From: Erythrobacter sp. SCSIO 43205
Lineage (GTDB): Bacteria; Pseudomonadota; Alphaproteobacteria; Sphingomonadales; Sphingomonadaceae
Length of the DNA stretch: 64,000 nt
Direction of reading: 5' to 3'
Assembly (NCBI RefSeq): GCF_019904235.1
Contig: NZ_CP063202.1
Location: 1,240,001-1,304,000 of the forward strand
Position 1 is the stretch's first letter, and every line of letters starts with the position of its first letter. The notes beneath the pieces are model-generated. The model made no database searches and was not told where the DNA came from. It saw only the letters and a program-made list of their open reading frames with translations. This document shows positions 1 through 9,500 of the stretch, piece after piece. The translations under genes were made by a program, and so were the position numbers.

Positions 1-687
1 ATCGCGGGCGGGGCGGAAAGCACTATCAACCCACTTGGTATCGCTGGCTTTGCGCAAGCTCGTGCGTTGAACACCAGCTATAACGACCGCCCGAAAGAGG
101 CGAGCCGCCCCTACGACAAAGACCGCGAAGGCTTTGTCATGGGTGAGGGCGCAGGCATGGTCGTGCTTGAAGAGTACGAACACGCCAAGGCGCGCGGCGC
201 AAAAATCTACGCCGAAGTCACCGGCTATGGCCTTTCCGGCGATGCCTATCACGTGACTGCCCCGCATCCAGAGGGCAAGGGTGCTGAGCTTGCGATGAAG
301 ATGGCGCTTAGGAAAGCGGGCCTTGGTCCGGGCGACATCGACTATGTCAACGCCCACGGCACATCGACCATGGCCGATACGATAGAACTGGCGGCGGTTA
401 AGCGCGTGCTGGGCGAAGGGCTTTCTGGCGCTTCGATGAGCTCGACCAAGAGCGCAATCGGGCACCTTCTCGGTGGTGCAGGCGCTGTCGAAGCGGTGTT
501 CTGCGTTCTCGCTCTGCGCGATCAGATCGTACCACCAACCTTGAACCTTGATACGCCGGACGAAGGGACCGAGGGCATCGACCTTGTGCCGCATAAGGCC
601 AAGAAACGCGAAGTGCGCGCGGTGCTCAACAACAGCTTCGGTTTTGGCGGCACCAACGCATCGCTCGTCATGCAGAAGGTGGACTAA
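1..687 (+). CDS. fabF: Beta-ketoacyl-ACP synthase II, C-terminal part (5' end outside window)
   Basis: This condensing enzyme elongates acyl chains in cytosolic type II fatty acid synthesis. The reading frame is open from base 1, so only the last 228 residues are present. Two of the three catalytic-triad landmarks are visible: the histidine in VNAHGTST (codon at 355-357) and the lysine and histidine of [13 protein letters not shown] (448-465). The glycine-rich ending [12 protein letters not shown] is typical of the KAS family. The active-site cysteine lies upstream of the window. The next gene starts 4 bases after the stop, an arrangement often seen for fabF and mltG in alphaproteobacteria. 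Confidence 0.97.
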   Translation: MAGGAESTINPLGIAGFAQARALNTSYNDRPKEASRPYDKDREGFVMGEGAGMVVLEEYEHAKARGAKIYAEVTGYGLSGDAYHVTAPHPEGKGAELAMKMALRKAGLGPGDIDYVNAHGTSTMADTIELAAVKRVLGEGLSGASMSSTKSAIGHLLGGAGAVEAVFCVLALRDQIVPPTLNLDTPDEGTEGIDLVPHKAKKREVRAVLNNSFGFGGTNASLVMQKVD

Positions 688-691
688 ACTG

Positions 692-1660
692 ATGCGAAAG
701 CTCGGCATTGTCGTCGGGCTGGGCCTTGTGGCGATAGTCGCAGGGGCAGCGCTGATTATGTCGATGATGGGCCGGGCTGAGGTCGAGGCAAAGACGCCTT
801 TCCTCATCCCTGCTGGTTCTTCGCTCACCACGGTTGCGCGCGATCTGGAGACGGCAGGCCATATCAGCTCAGCCGACGGCTTTCTCATCTACGCGCGCGT
901 GTTTGGCTCCTCTGATCCGATCCAGGCGGGCGAGTTTGAGCTTGAGCCCGGTATGAGCCAGGGCGACATCCTTGCAATGTTCCAATCGGGCGACGTCATC
1001 CGCCGCTTCATCACGATACCCGAGGGGATGCCGAGCGTGCTTGTGTGGGAGCGGCTGATGGCCGAGGAATTGCTGACCGGAGAGGCCGACGTGCCGCTCG
1101 AAGGGTCTGTTCTGCCCGACACCTATTCATACGAACGCGGGCAATCGCGCCAGAGCCTGATTAACCAGATGCAGGAGGCGATGGACCTTTACCTCGCCAA
1201 AGCCTGGGCTGAGCGCAGCGACCGCGCTGTTGTCTCGACCATGCGCGAGGCTGTGATCTTGGCGAGCATCGTCGAAAAAGAAACTGGTACGCCTGAAGAG
1301 CGCGGCACTGTCGCGGGGCTTTATTCCAATCGCCTACGCACAGGCATGATGCTGCAAGCTGACCCCACGATCATCTATCCCATCACCAAGGGTAAACCGC
1401 TGGGCCGCCGTATCCGGCAGTCAGAGATCGCGGCGGTCAATGGCTACAACACCTATACCAAGCTCGGCCTCCCCGACGGTCCGATCACCAACCCGGGGCG
1501 CGAAAGCATTGCTGCAGTGCTGAACCCAGAGGATCACGATTACCTGTTCATGGTCGCCGATGGCACTGGCGGGCACGAGTTCAACGAGACGCTAGAGGGT
1601 CATAATGAGGCGGTGGGACGCTGGTTTCAATTGCGCCGTGAACGCGGGGAAATGGACTGA
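692..1660 (+). CDS. mltG: Endolytic murein transglycosylase MltG (YceG-like)
   Basis: MltG cleaves nascent peptidoglycan strands at the inner membrane and is thought to terminate glycan synthesis. The 322-residue protein has one N-terminal membrane anchor (about residues 4-25), a LysM-like region, and the YceG catalytic domain with the diagnostic ASIVEKETG motif at about residues 191-199, which carries the catalytic glutamate. The later LQADPTIIYP and LPDGPITNPG blocks are also family hallmarks. The length matches the family (about 340 in E. coli). I chose the ATG at 692 because it lies 4 bases after fabF and directly precedes the anchor; an open frame extends to 548 but overlaps fabF. Confidence 0.96.
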   Translation: MRKLGIVVGLGLVAIVAGAALIMSMMGRAEVEAKTPFLIPAGSSLTTVARDLETAGHISSADGFLIYARVFGSSDPIQAGEFELEPGMSQGDILAMFQSGDVIRRFITIPEGMPSVLVWERLMAEELLTGEADVPLEGSVLPDTYSYERGQSRQSLINQMQEAMDLYLAKAWAERSDRAVVSTMREAVILASIVEKETGTPEERGTVAGLYSNRLRTGMMLQADPTIIYPITKGKPLGRRIRQSEIAAVNGYNTYTKLGLPDGPITNPGRESIAAVLNPEDHDYLFMVADGTGGHEFNETLEGHNEAVGRWFQLRRERGEMD

Positions 1661-1764
1661 GGGTGACCTGCGCCGGAAAAGCTCACATTGCCAAGCTGTG
1701 CGATGAAAGTGAAGAAGGTCTTCAATGACCATGCTGTCCAACGGTCCTCGGCGCGAAATCCATA

Positions 1765-2286
1765 ATGGCTAAGCCGTTCATCGTGACGGCGGCCCTCCCG
1801 CCCGATATTCAAAGGTGGGCTGATAAGCTTCGCTGTGAACATTATCCGGCTGAGCGCAACTATCTTCACGCTCATGTCACCATGTTCCACTCCTTTGCCC
1901 CGTCGCTATTTGACGAGCTCAAGGATTTTCTGCCTCAGGTAACGCGCGAATTTGCGCCTCCCAAAGCGTTTGTGACCGGCATTATGGACCTGGGGAAGGG
2001 CACGGCAATCGCGCTGCAAAGCGAGCCTCTCCTCGCTCTTCGTGCGCTTATCGCAGAGCATTTCCACGGCAGCCTCACCGCGCAAGATCTTTACGAGCCG
2101 CGCCCGCATATCACCATTCAAAATAAGGTCACGAAAAACGAAGCGCGCGCTCTTCAAGCAAAGCTTGCCCCCACCCTTGAGCAGCGCCAATTCACCTTTC
2201 CTGCCCTCGAACTGCATCTTTATCGCGATGGACCGTGGGAGAAGATCAAATCAAGTGTCTTTCGCGGAAAAGAAGAGCTAGTATAA
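1765..2286 (+). CDS. 2H phosphoesterase / 2'-5' RNA ligase-family protein
   Basis: The 173-residue protein carries the two HxT motifs that define the 2H phosphoesterase superfamily: H37-V-T39 and H115-I-T117, the latter within RPHITIQNK. Family members (LigT, ThpR, CPDases) hydrolyse or form 2',3'-cyclic phosphodiester or 2'-5' bonds in RNA and nucleotides. The substrate here cannot be inferred. It lies between mltG and a membrane protein on the same strand with about 100 and 48 bases of spacing, so co-transcription is uncertain. Confidence 0.85.
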   Translation: MAKPFIVTAALPPDIQRWADKLRCEHYPAERNYLHAHVTMFHSFAPSLFDELKDFLPQVTREFAPPKAFVTGIMDLGKGTAIALQSEPLLALRALIAEHFHGSLTAQDLYEPRPHITIQNKVTKNEARALQAKLAPTLEQRQFTFPALELHLYRDGPWEKIKSSVFRGKEELV

Positions 2287-2334
2287 GGCCCGCACGAATG
2301 AGCATCTGCATGGGGGCATGATGCGAGGGGGTAT

Positions 2335-3003
2335 ATGTCCGATTTAAGCACGGCTTCGGGTTGGATCGCGGGGATTGCGCTTCTGGCAGCGATGGCACCG
2401 CATCAGGTGCGTTTGATGCGGCTGTTGTTGCTCGTCGGCGGTATATTTGGTGTTTTGTACTTCGCCTTTTCGGGCAATGTTGGACTTGAACTGGTTCTTG
2501 CGGTCCTTTTCACCTTGCTGAATGCAGCGCGCCTGTACCAGCTTTGGAACCGTGCAAGATCGGGCTCCATGACCAGCGAAGAGCGCGAACTTTTCGATCA
2601 TGTCATGCAGATTGAAGACCCATCCAAACAAAACCGGCTGCGCGACCTTATGCAATGGCGCGATGGCAAGCTGGGTGAGGTTCTCATAGAGCAGCACCAG
2701 ATTGATCCGCCATTGATTTATATCGCTGCCGGACGTGTCTCGATCAAACGCGATGGCCAATTCGTCAGCGAATGTGGGCACGGCGAATTTGTCGGCGAGA
2801 TCAGCCACATCTCTGGCAATGGCGCCAGTGCGACGGTGACTGTGGTACACCCTTTGCGCTATGCCAAAATCGACCGGGATGCGCTTGCACAATTGTCGCA
2901 AAGCCTGCCGGAAATTGGCCGCGCGGTCGACAATGCCTTTAACCGTTCGCTCGCTGTTAAAGTGGTGCGAATGAACGAGGCAATCGAAGAAGCGCAAAAC
3001 TAG
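2335..3003 (+). CDS. Membrane protein with cyclic-nucleotide-binding-like domain
   Basis: The 222-residue protein starts with hydrophobic segments at about residues 8-20, 28-45 and 50-65, followed by a cytosolic region resembling a cNMP-binding beta-roll. The stretch from G150 (GEFVGEIS) to about residue 168 (SATVTV) resembles a phosphate-binding cassette, although the canonical arginine is not obvious. The arrangement recalls Popeye-domain or CRP-like membrane proteins. Whether it binds cAMP or cGMP is inference. It is the last chromosomal protein gene before the tRNA where the mobile element begins. Confidence 0.65.
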   Translation: MSDLSTASGWIAGIALLAAMAPHQVRLMRLLLLVGGIFGVLYFAFSGNVGLELVLAVLFTLLNAARLYQLWNRARSGSMTSEERELFDHVMQIEDPSKQNRLRDLMQWRDGKLGEVLIEQHQIDPPLIYIAAGRVSIKRDGQFVSECGHGEFVGEISHISGNGASATVTVVHPLRYAKIDRDALAQLSQSLPEIGRAVDNAFNRSLAVKVVRMNEAIEEAQN

Positions 3004-3100
3004 GTTGACCAGCCCTCAGCAGCGCCCTAAAGCGCGCCCTCGCTTGAGGCATTTGGCCTCGCGAATCTGGCGATGCTTGGTTGTGGTCAGATGCCCTTGG

Positions 3101-3177
3101 GGCGGAGTAGCTCAGGTGGTTAGAGCAGCGGAATCATAATCCGCGTGTCGGGGGTTCAAGTCCCTCCTCCGCTACCA
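3101..3177 (+). tRNA. tRNA with CAU anticodon (probably elongator tRNA-Met)
   Basis: The sequence folds as a complete 77-nt cloverleaf with encoded CCA. The acceptor stem GGCGGAG pairs with CTCCGCT (one G-U), the D stem is GCTC/GAGC, and the anticodon stem GCGGA/TCCGC encloses the loop ATCATAA. The T arm is GGGGGTTCAAGTCCCTC. The CAU anticodon could also be a lysidine-modified Ile2 tRNA, but the overall sequence resembles alphaproteobacterial elongator tRNA-Met. The integrase gene begins 178 bases downstream, so the 3' end of this tRNA is the probable attachment site of the element. Confidence 0.95.
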
Positions 3178-3355
3178 TTCTCGAATCCGCATGGGTTCGC
3201 ATTCTTCCGTATAAATCCGAAAAAAACAATGAAATCAAAACCATGTCGCTGATTCGCGTCCGCTTGCGTTCGCTTGCATGCGCTTGAAGCCGGATTTGGA
3301 GTGGGGGTATTTTGGGGGTACTTTCGGGGGGTACCGAAAAGGAGCGATACCCCCA
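3178..3355 (+). other. tRNA-integrase intergenic region, probable att junction with arm-like repeats
   Basis: This segment lies between the tRNA 3' end and the integrase start. It carries three near-consecutive CGCTTGC/G words at about 3261-3287 and a repeated GGGGGTA at about 3303-3320, followed by a GTACC-rich stretch. Short repeats like these could serve as integrase arm-binding sites, which is inference. No second copy of the tRNA 3' end was recognised elsewhere in the window, so the distal att site is expected beyond 64,000. Confidence 0.4.
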
Positions 3356-4609
3356 ATGGCTTTGAGTGAGATTCAGATCAAGAATGCGAAGGCGGCAGAA
3401 CGACCCTACAAGCTTGCCGACGGTGAAGGGCTATTCCTCCTCGTAAAAGCGAACGGTTCGAAGCTCTGGCGCATGAAATACCGCTATCGCGGAAAGGAGA
3501 AGCTGCTTTCCTTTGGTGCTTATCCTGACGTCGGAATAGCGGCTGCGCGTGAGTTGAAGACGCTTGCAAGGGCTGCCTTGGCCGAAGGCAAGGATCCGAT
3601 GGTCCACAAGCCTGGTCGAGATTTCGAGCCAGAGAAAACCTTCAAGGCTGTTGCTGAGATGTGGCACAAGAATCGAAAGAGCAGCCTTGATCCAGCTCAT
3701 GCGAAGCGTGTCTGGTCTCGGATGGAACGGGACGTGTTTCCGGTATTGGGCGAAAGGATGATGCACGAGATCACCCCCCCTGAAGTTTTAGGCGTGATCC
3801 GCAATATTGAAGAACGGGGGGCTCTGGATATCAGTCGGCGTGCGAAGCAGAGCATTGGCCAAGTTTTCCAGTTCGCCATCGCGAGTGGGCTTTGCGATGC
3901 GGACCCCACGGCTCATCTTCGCGGCGCTCTGAAGCCGCGACCTCGCGTAAAGCATATGGCCAAACTGCCGCTCGCTCTGTTGCCAGAGCTCATAAACAAG
4001 CTGGATCAATACAATGAAGAAGGGGAGCGACGCTCCGAGATTACTCGCGCAGCGCTCACCTTCGCGCTTCTGACATGGGTCAGAACGAAGGAACTTCGTT
4101 TTGCCAAGAAGCACGAGTTCGAGGATCTAGAAGGAAACTCTCCGCTTTGGCGCATCGGGCCTGATCGAATGAAGATGCACCGTGAGCATATCGTACCATT
4201 GTCAATGCAAGCCGCTTCGCTCGCCAAGGACATGATCGCATGTTCTCAAAGTGACTATGTCTTTCCCGGCCAGAAGCGTGGAGTGCCGCTATCCGAAAAC
4301 ACCATGATCTATGGTTTGTATCGTCTGGGCTATCACGGTCGGCAGACTGTTCATGGCTTCAGAGGTCTTGCGAGCACATGGGCCAATGAACAGCTTGTCG
4401 AAGTCGGCCAACCGCCAATGTGGATCCGAAAGTACCATGAAGACTGGGTCGAGCTTCAACTGGCTCATAGCGAGGAGAACGAAGTTCGCGGGGCCTATAA
4501 TGCCGCAGAGTATCTGGCGCCCCGTCGCGCGATGCTTCAAGATTGGGCGAACTTCCTCGATGCGATGCGCGGAAAAACAGGCAATGTTGCGATCTTGAGA
4601 GCTGCGTGA
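3356..4609 (+). CDS. P4-type tyrosine integrase of the large integrative element
   Basis: This 417-residue site-specific recombinase would integrate and excise the element at the adjacent tRNA. The N-terminus (SEIQIKNAKAAERPYKLADG) is the DUF4102 arm-binding domain typical of P4-like integrases. Catalytic residues are R243 (TWVRTKELR), H333 and R336 (HGFRG), H371 (LAHSEEN) and the nucleophile Y381 (GAYNAAEYL). I chose the ATG at 3356 over the upstream in-frame start at 3278 because the conserved domain begins there and an AAGGAGCG ribosome site precedes it. Confidence 0.95.
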   Translation: MALSEIQIKNAKAAERPYKLADGEGLFLLVKANGSKLWRMKYRYRGKEKLLSFGAYPDVGIAAARELKTLARAALAEGKDPMVHKPGRDFEPEKTFKAVAEMWHKNRKSSLDPAHAKRVWSRMERDVFPVLGERMMHEITPPEVLGVIRNIEERGALDISRRAKQSIGQVFQFAIASGLCDADPTAHLRGALKPRPRVKHMAKLPLALLPELINKLDQYNEEGERRSEITRAALTFALLTWVRTKELRFAKKHEFEDLEGNSPLWRIGPDRMKMHREHIVPLSMQAASLAKDMIACSQSDYVFPGQKRGVPLSENTMIYGLYRLGYHGRQTVHGFRGLASTWANEQLVEVGQPPMWIRKYHEDWVELQLAHSEENEVRGAYNAAEYLAPRRAMLQDWANFLDAMRGKTGNVAILRAA

Positions 4610-4618
4610 TTTAGCGTG

Positions 4619-4822
4619 CTATGCCGGGACTTGGCCCAGCCACTCAACTCGAAGGCGGTCAAAGCCCACAACGACACCCTCGGCGGTGACCTCGAAACCG
4701 AAGTCATCGTTCGATGGTTCGTAGCCTTCCAGAACCCAGTGGTCGCCTGCATCTGTCACGATAGCTGCCCCACGCGGGAGATGCTCGAGCCGTCCGCTGA
4801 TCCTTTTCCGATTCGTGTTCAT
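4619..4822 (-). CDS. Small DUF5818-like protein
   Basis: The 67-residue protein has a conserved-looking core: a glycine-containing start, the WVLEGYEP segment and a VVVGFDRLRVEWL ending. This resembles DUF5818 proteins found on sphingomonad mobile elements; the family name is from memory and the function is unknown. Its ATG overlaps the stop codon of the lytic transglycosylase upstream (ATGA), so the two are co-transcribed. It converges with the integrase, leaving 9 bases between the stop codons. Confidence 0.6.
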   Translation of the reverse strand: MNTNRKRISGRLEHLPRGAAIVTDAGDHWVLEGYEPSNDDFGFEVTAEGVVVGFDRLRVEWLGQVPA

Positions 4823-5409
4823 AGTGCTCCGTATGCCATCCATCTTTGGATAACGCTCCTCACATATCCCGGCGTTTCCCGATTTCTTGGAATTCCACCA
4901 GCACGGGATACCGCGCCGGGTCCCGCATTGTAGGCCGCCAATGCGAGATGGATCGCACCAAACCGGTCGAGCATCTGCCTTAGATATCGCGCGCCACCGT
5001 CGATATTCTGAGCTGGGTCGTGCCGATTGGTTACGCCGAGTTCTCGTGCGGTTGCAGGCATAAGTTGCGCAAGTCCGGCAGCACCAGCCGGACTGATCGC
5101 CATTGGATTAAACCGGGATTCTTGCCAGACCAATGCTTGGAGCAAGCGAGGCGGCAATCGATACCTTGCTTCAGCTTGGCGGATGAGGGGTTCGTAGAGC
5201 GTCTCCTTGAAACTTCGGTTGGCGGCCGATGGGTACCCTCCTTCGGTCCCAATGACCGCCAATGAAGGGCCATACGTGACTTCTTGGTCTGCCGGTTTTT
5301 CAACCTTGCTCAGTCGATGATCAAAGACCCGGAACTCCTGCGCCTGAGCAATAGCGGGGATCGCAATTGCAAGCCCGCAACACACGCCAGTTAACCATTT
5401 TCGTCTCAT
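4819..5409 (-). CDS. Exported lytic transglycosylase (VirB1/Slt-like)
   Basis: The 196-residue protein would cleave peptidoglycan in the periplasm, often to let a conjugation pore pass. It has a Sec signal peptide ending near AIAQAQ and an SLT domain with the catalytic glutamate in WQESRFNP, then the GAAGLAQLMPATA and AAYNAGPGAV motifs. The ATG at 5409 directly precedes the signal peptide and has an AGGAGAG ribosome site; a longer open frame to 5562 lacks these. No other VirB1-like gene is visible, so this may serve the element's transfer machinery (inference). Confidence 0.9.
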   Translation of the reverse strand: MRRKWLTGVCCGLAIAIPAIAQAQEFRVFDHRLSKVEKPADQEVTYGPSLAVIGTEGGYPSAANRSFKETLYEPLIRQAEARYRLPPRLLQALVWQESRFNPMAISPAGAAGLAQLMPATARELGVTNRHDPAQNIDGGARYLRQMLDRFGAIHLALAAYNAGPGAVSRAGGIPRNRETPGYVRSVIQRWMAYGAL

Positions 5410-5543
5410 CACGCTCTCTCCTAGCTTGCCTGGATGTGCGATAGAACATAAATAGAACATTGGGGTGTAGGAAAGCGCCGTGCGCGTCCGGGAAGAGGAG
5501 AGGGGACAGTCGGCAGGGGCAGTTGTGAGGCGATGGAGCCAGT

Positions 5544-6458
5544 ATGTCCGTTTCAAACTCAACCCTTTCCCGACCTTCGCTTGAGGAAACCGCTCGCAAG
5601 CTCTGCGAAAGCCGCGGCGGCAAGTGGTCAGGCACCAAAGGCATGGCCCGTTGTCCTGCGCATGACGATCGCACGCCTTCGCTCGGTGTCACGCTTGGCC
5701 GGAAAGCCATTCTCCTGCATTGCTTCGCCGGCTGTGATCAGGACAGCGTGCTCGCTGCCCTCGCTCGAGAAGGGATCGAGACCTCTGCGCTATTCTCAGG
5801 GTCCTCCGACGAGTTTCCGATCCAGCCGCGCTATTCTACAAAGCCATCGGCTGCAGCACTCCGCATCTGGCGCGATGCTCGACCGTTGCACCGAAGTCCT
5901 GCCAAGGCCTACCTCGAAGGGCGCGGCATCCTCGCCACGTCCCATGCGCTGAAATTTCATCCGCGCACGCCGCTTGGACCGAAGGGTCGCGCACGCTTCC
6001 TGCCAGCGATGATCGCTGCGGTCAGCCTCGACGAGGGGCCGATTGCCGTTCACCGGACTTTCCTCTCGCATTCCGGCCGTACCCAGGCATCGTTTGCCAA
6101 GCCGAAACGCGCACTGGGGTCACTTGGCGAGGCGGCAGTACGTCTGTTCGCACCCGCCGAGGGAAGGCTCGGTCTCGCCGAAGGCATAGAGAGCGCTATG
6201 TCGGCCTATGCGCTCACCGGTATCCCGACATGGGCAACGCTGGGCAATGAACGCTTCGGCCTGGTTGCCATCCCAGAGAGCGTGAGCGAGCTCCATCTCT
6301 TCGTCGATCACGATGCGGGCGGCGAGCTTGCGGCCGAGCGAGGGCGCGATGCCTATCTCCGTGAAGGGCGAGACATCCAGATCCGACGGCCCAATTCACG
6401 CGGGACCGACTGGAACGACGAACTCCAGTCATGGCTTCACCGCAAGGCGTGTCGATAA
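5544..6458 (+). CDS. CHC2 zinc finger-Toprim primase-like protein
   Basis: The 304-residue protein resembles the primase part of element-encoded replication proteins. The N-terminus has a CHC2-type zinc-binding set: C37, H40, C60 and C64 (in RCPAH and HCFAGC). A C-terminal Toprim domain from about residue 205 shows the EGIESAMSAY acidic motif and the VDHDAGG motif. No helicase domain is present. Such proteins synthesise RNA primers during plasmid or ICE replication; activity here is inferred. It heads a same-strand run with the methylase-helicase and ParB-like genes. Confidence 0.85.
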   Translation: MSVSNSTLSRPSLEETARKLCESRGGKWSGTKGMARCPAHDDRTPSLGVTLGRKAILLHCFAGCDQDSVLAALAREGIETSALFSGSSDEFPIQPRYSTKPSAAALRIWRDARPLHRSPAKAYLEGRGILATSHALKFHPRTPLGPKGRARFLPAMIAAVSLDEGPIAVHRTFLSHSGRTQASFAKPKRALGSLGEAAVRLFAPAEGRLGLAEGIESAMSAYALTGIPTWATLGNERFGLVAIPESVSELHLFVDHDAGGELAAERGRDAYLREGRDIQIRRPNSRGTDWNDELQSWLHRKACR

Positions 6459-6491
6459 GAGGAGAGAGAGCTTCTCGAATTCCTGACCCGG
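6456..6491 (+). repeat. 36-nt leader repeat, copy 1 (upstream of methylase-helicase)
   Basis: The sequence starting TAAGAGGAGAGAGAGCTTC and ending ATTCCTGACCCGG recurs with few differences at 19976-20011 upstream of ardC. Both copies lie about 33-46 bases before an ATG preceded by ATCAGGAG. This suggests a shared promoter, operator or RNA leader for element genes; the role is inferred. Confidence 0.6.
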
Positions 6492-6536
6492 CAGAGGGCG
6501 CATGTCCCGATGCCTCAATCAGGAGGACGACAAGCC

Positions 6537-9500
6537 ATGTTTCAGTCAGACTTTTTCCCAGACCGCGAGACATCGAGCACAATTCCGCTCGCTTTCGCAA
6601 TCGGTGAACACATTGCCCGGCGACTTGCGGATGGATGCCACCTTACGCGATCCAACATTGCCGGGTTATTCGCCGCTCAAACCGGCGTGCAGGACTGGGG
6701 CAGTGCGTGGACCATCGACGATTACAACAACGCGGTCGAGATTGGAGCCTTGCTATGGCTTCGCGAGTTCTCACGGACCGACCTCGAGACAGGTTTCCAC
6801 GAGGCTGCAGCACGGTTCGATTGGCTCGATGCAGCCTTACCTCCTCGCCACGTGCGCAGCGAGAGCCAGGTCGAATTACAGCAATTCTCGACGCCGCCGA
6901 TCCTTGGATGGCTGATGGCCAAGGCCGCGTCCCTTGGCACGCGCGATCACATTCTCGAACCGTCAGCCGGGAATGGCGCGCTTGCGCTTTGGGGCGACGT
7001 TCGAGGGTGCTCGCTGACGCTCAACGAAATCGATCCCGCGCGCCGCGATGCGCTGGCGCATATCTTCCCTCGTGCCAGACTATCCGCTCATGATGGCGAA
7101 TTAATCGCCGAACTCGCCAATAGCCCCAGTCCCAGCCTCAACCCCAGCGTCATCTTGATGAACCCTCCGTTCGCCCGAAGCCGCGAGCGGGGCGGCGATG
7201 GCCGTACGGCAATGCGCCATTTGCGCAGTGCGCTTCGGATTTGCGCGGTAGGAGGTCGCCTCGTAGCCATTCTCCCGGACAGCTTTGATGCCGTGGCTTT
7301 TGTCGAAGACCAGGAACAGGCTTCGCTGCTGCTCAACGTCCGGTTGTCGGGCGCATTCTCACGAAGCGGAACCGGGATCGCGGTCAGAATGGTCGTCATC
7401 GACAAGGAGCCTCTTCAGGACGCTTCCACGATCACGGGGGAGTTCGCAGACCTCACTGAACTGAATTCCTGCCTGGCGCATTTGCCCAATCGTGCGCCCT
7501 TGCAGGCCAAGATCCATCGCCTTCCGGTACGTTCGGTTGCGACATCGGTGAAGGGCGGCGCCGCGCGCAAGCCGGTCGCTCCTTTCGAGACCAAAGCCGC
7601 CCACGAAAGCGCTAAAGTCGCGCTCGACTATCAAGCCCTGGAAGAGCCTGCACCCGTTCCAGAGCAGGCGGGTATCTACCTGCCTTACCGACCGAGCCGC
7701 GTCATCATGCAGGATGCTGCCGTTCACCCGACACCGCTCGTAGAATCGGTTGCGATGGGCTCGGTCGCGGCACCGGTGCCGAAAGCGCGCCCCTTGCTTC
7801 CCGCAAACTGGCAGGAGGGCAAACTGCTCTCTGCCGCTCAGTGCGAAACATTGATCTACGCTTGCGAGGCATTCGCCCGCGACCTTCCGGGGCAATTCCG
7901 TCCCACTCAACATGGGACGACGGTCGAACTTGCAGGAGACGGTTATTCCTATCGCCAGGGGTTCTTCCTCGGCGACGGTACGGGTGCGGGCAAGGGTCGC
8001 CAAATTGCAGCCGTCATGATGGACCGCTGGCTCTCGGGCGAACGCCGTCACATCTGGATCACCAAAAACGAGGCACTGCTCGAAGATGCGCGCCGCGACT
8101 GGGAAGCGCTTGGCGGGCTTCCGCTCGATATCCAGCCGCTCTCCCGTTGGAAGCTCGGAAGTCCGGTGACGATGGCCGAGGGTATCCTGTTCGTAACCTA
8201 TCCAACGCTTCGCTCGGGACGCGCCGAGGACACGAGGCTTGCTCAGATCCTCGCCTGGGCCGCCGAACAATTCGAGGGCGTGATTGCCTTCGACGAAGCG
8301 CATGCCATGGCGAACGCACTCGGCTCTTCCTCCACCCGCGGCAAAGTCAAAGGCTCAGAGCAAGGGATGGCGGGGCTCAGGCTGCAAAACCACCTGCCGC
8401 GAGCACGTGTTTTGTACGCGTCCGCTACCGGCGCATCGGACATTGCCAATCTCGGCTACACAGCCCGCCTTGGGCTGTGGGGGCCAGAAACTGCGTTTCC
8501 AACGCATGAGGCATTCATGACCGAAATCCGCGCCGGCGGCGTGGCAGCGATGGAACTTGTCGCCCGCGATCTCAAGGCACAGGGGCTCTACCTTGCACGC
8601 GCACTGTCCTTTGCCGGGGTCGAATACGAGATCCTCGAACATCAGCTCACAGAAGCGCAGGTGCGGATCTACGATGCATACGCCGATGCCTGGGCGATCA
8701 TCCACCACAACCTCGACGAAGCGCTCGAAGCGACCCGCGTAGTCGACGAAGACAGCGGCGATACACTCAATCGCAACGCAAAGGCTGCGGCGCTCTCGAT
8801 GTTCGAAGGCACCAAGCAGCGCTTCTTTGCGCAGCTTCTGCTCTCGATGAAACTGCCGAGCCTGATCCCCGCCATGGAAGCGTCGCTTGGCGAGGACAAT
8901 TCGGTTGTCGTGCAGTTGGTTTCGACCGCTGAGGCCATGCTCGACCGGCGCCTGGCCGATCTCTCGAACGAGGAGCGAGAAGCGCTCGATATCGATCTCT
9001 CTCCGCGCGAGTACGTCATCGACTATCTGGCGAAGAGCTTTCCGGTTCGACTGATGCAGGTCTTCACTGACGAGGAGGGCAATCTGCGTTCTGAAACGAT
9101 GAGCGACGAGCACGGCAATCCCGTTCTTTGCTCGCGTGCCATCGCCGCGCGCGACGCGCTGATCGAACAGCTTTGCGCCCTCCCGCCAATCGCCACTGCA
9201 CTCGATGCAATCATCGAGCACTTCGGGACCGAGGCTGTGGCCGAGGTCACGGGCCGCACGCGCAGGTTGGTTTTGGGTCGCGACGGTCAGCAGCGGCTTG
9301 AACGTCGAAGCGCAAGCGCCAACGTCGCTGAAGCACAATGCTTCATGGACGGAACCAAACGGATTCTGGTTTTCTCGGACGCTGGGGGTACGGGACGTTC
9401 CTACCATGCCGACCTTGATGCCCAGAACCAGCAGCGCCGCGTCCATTTCCTCCTCGAACCGGGCTGGCGCGCGGACAATGCGATCCAGGGTCTTGGCCGG

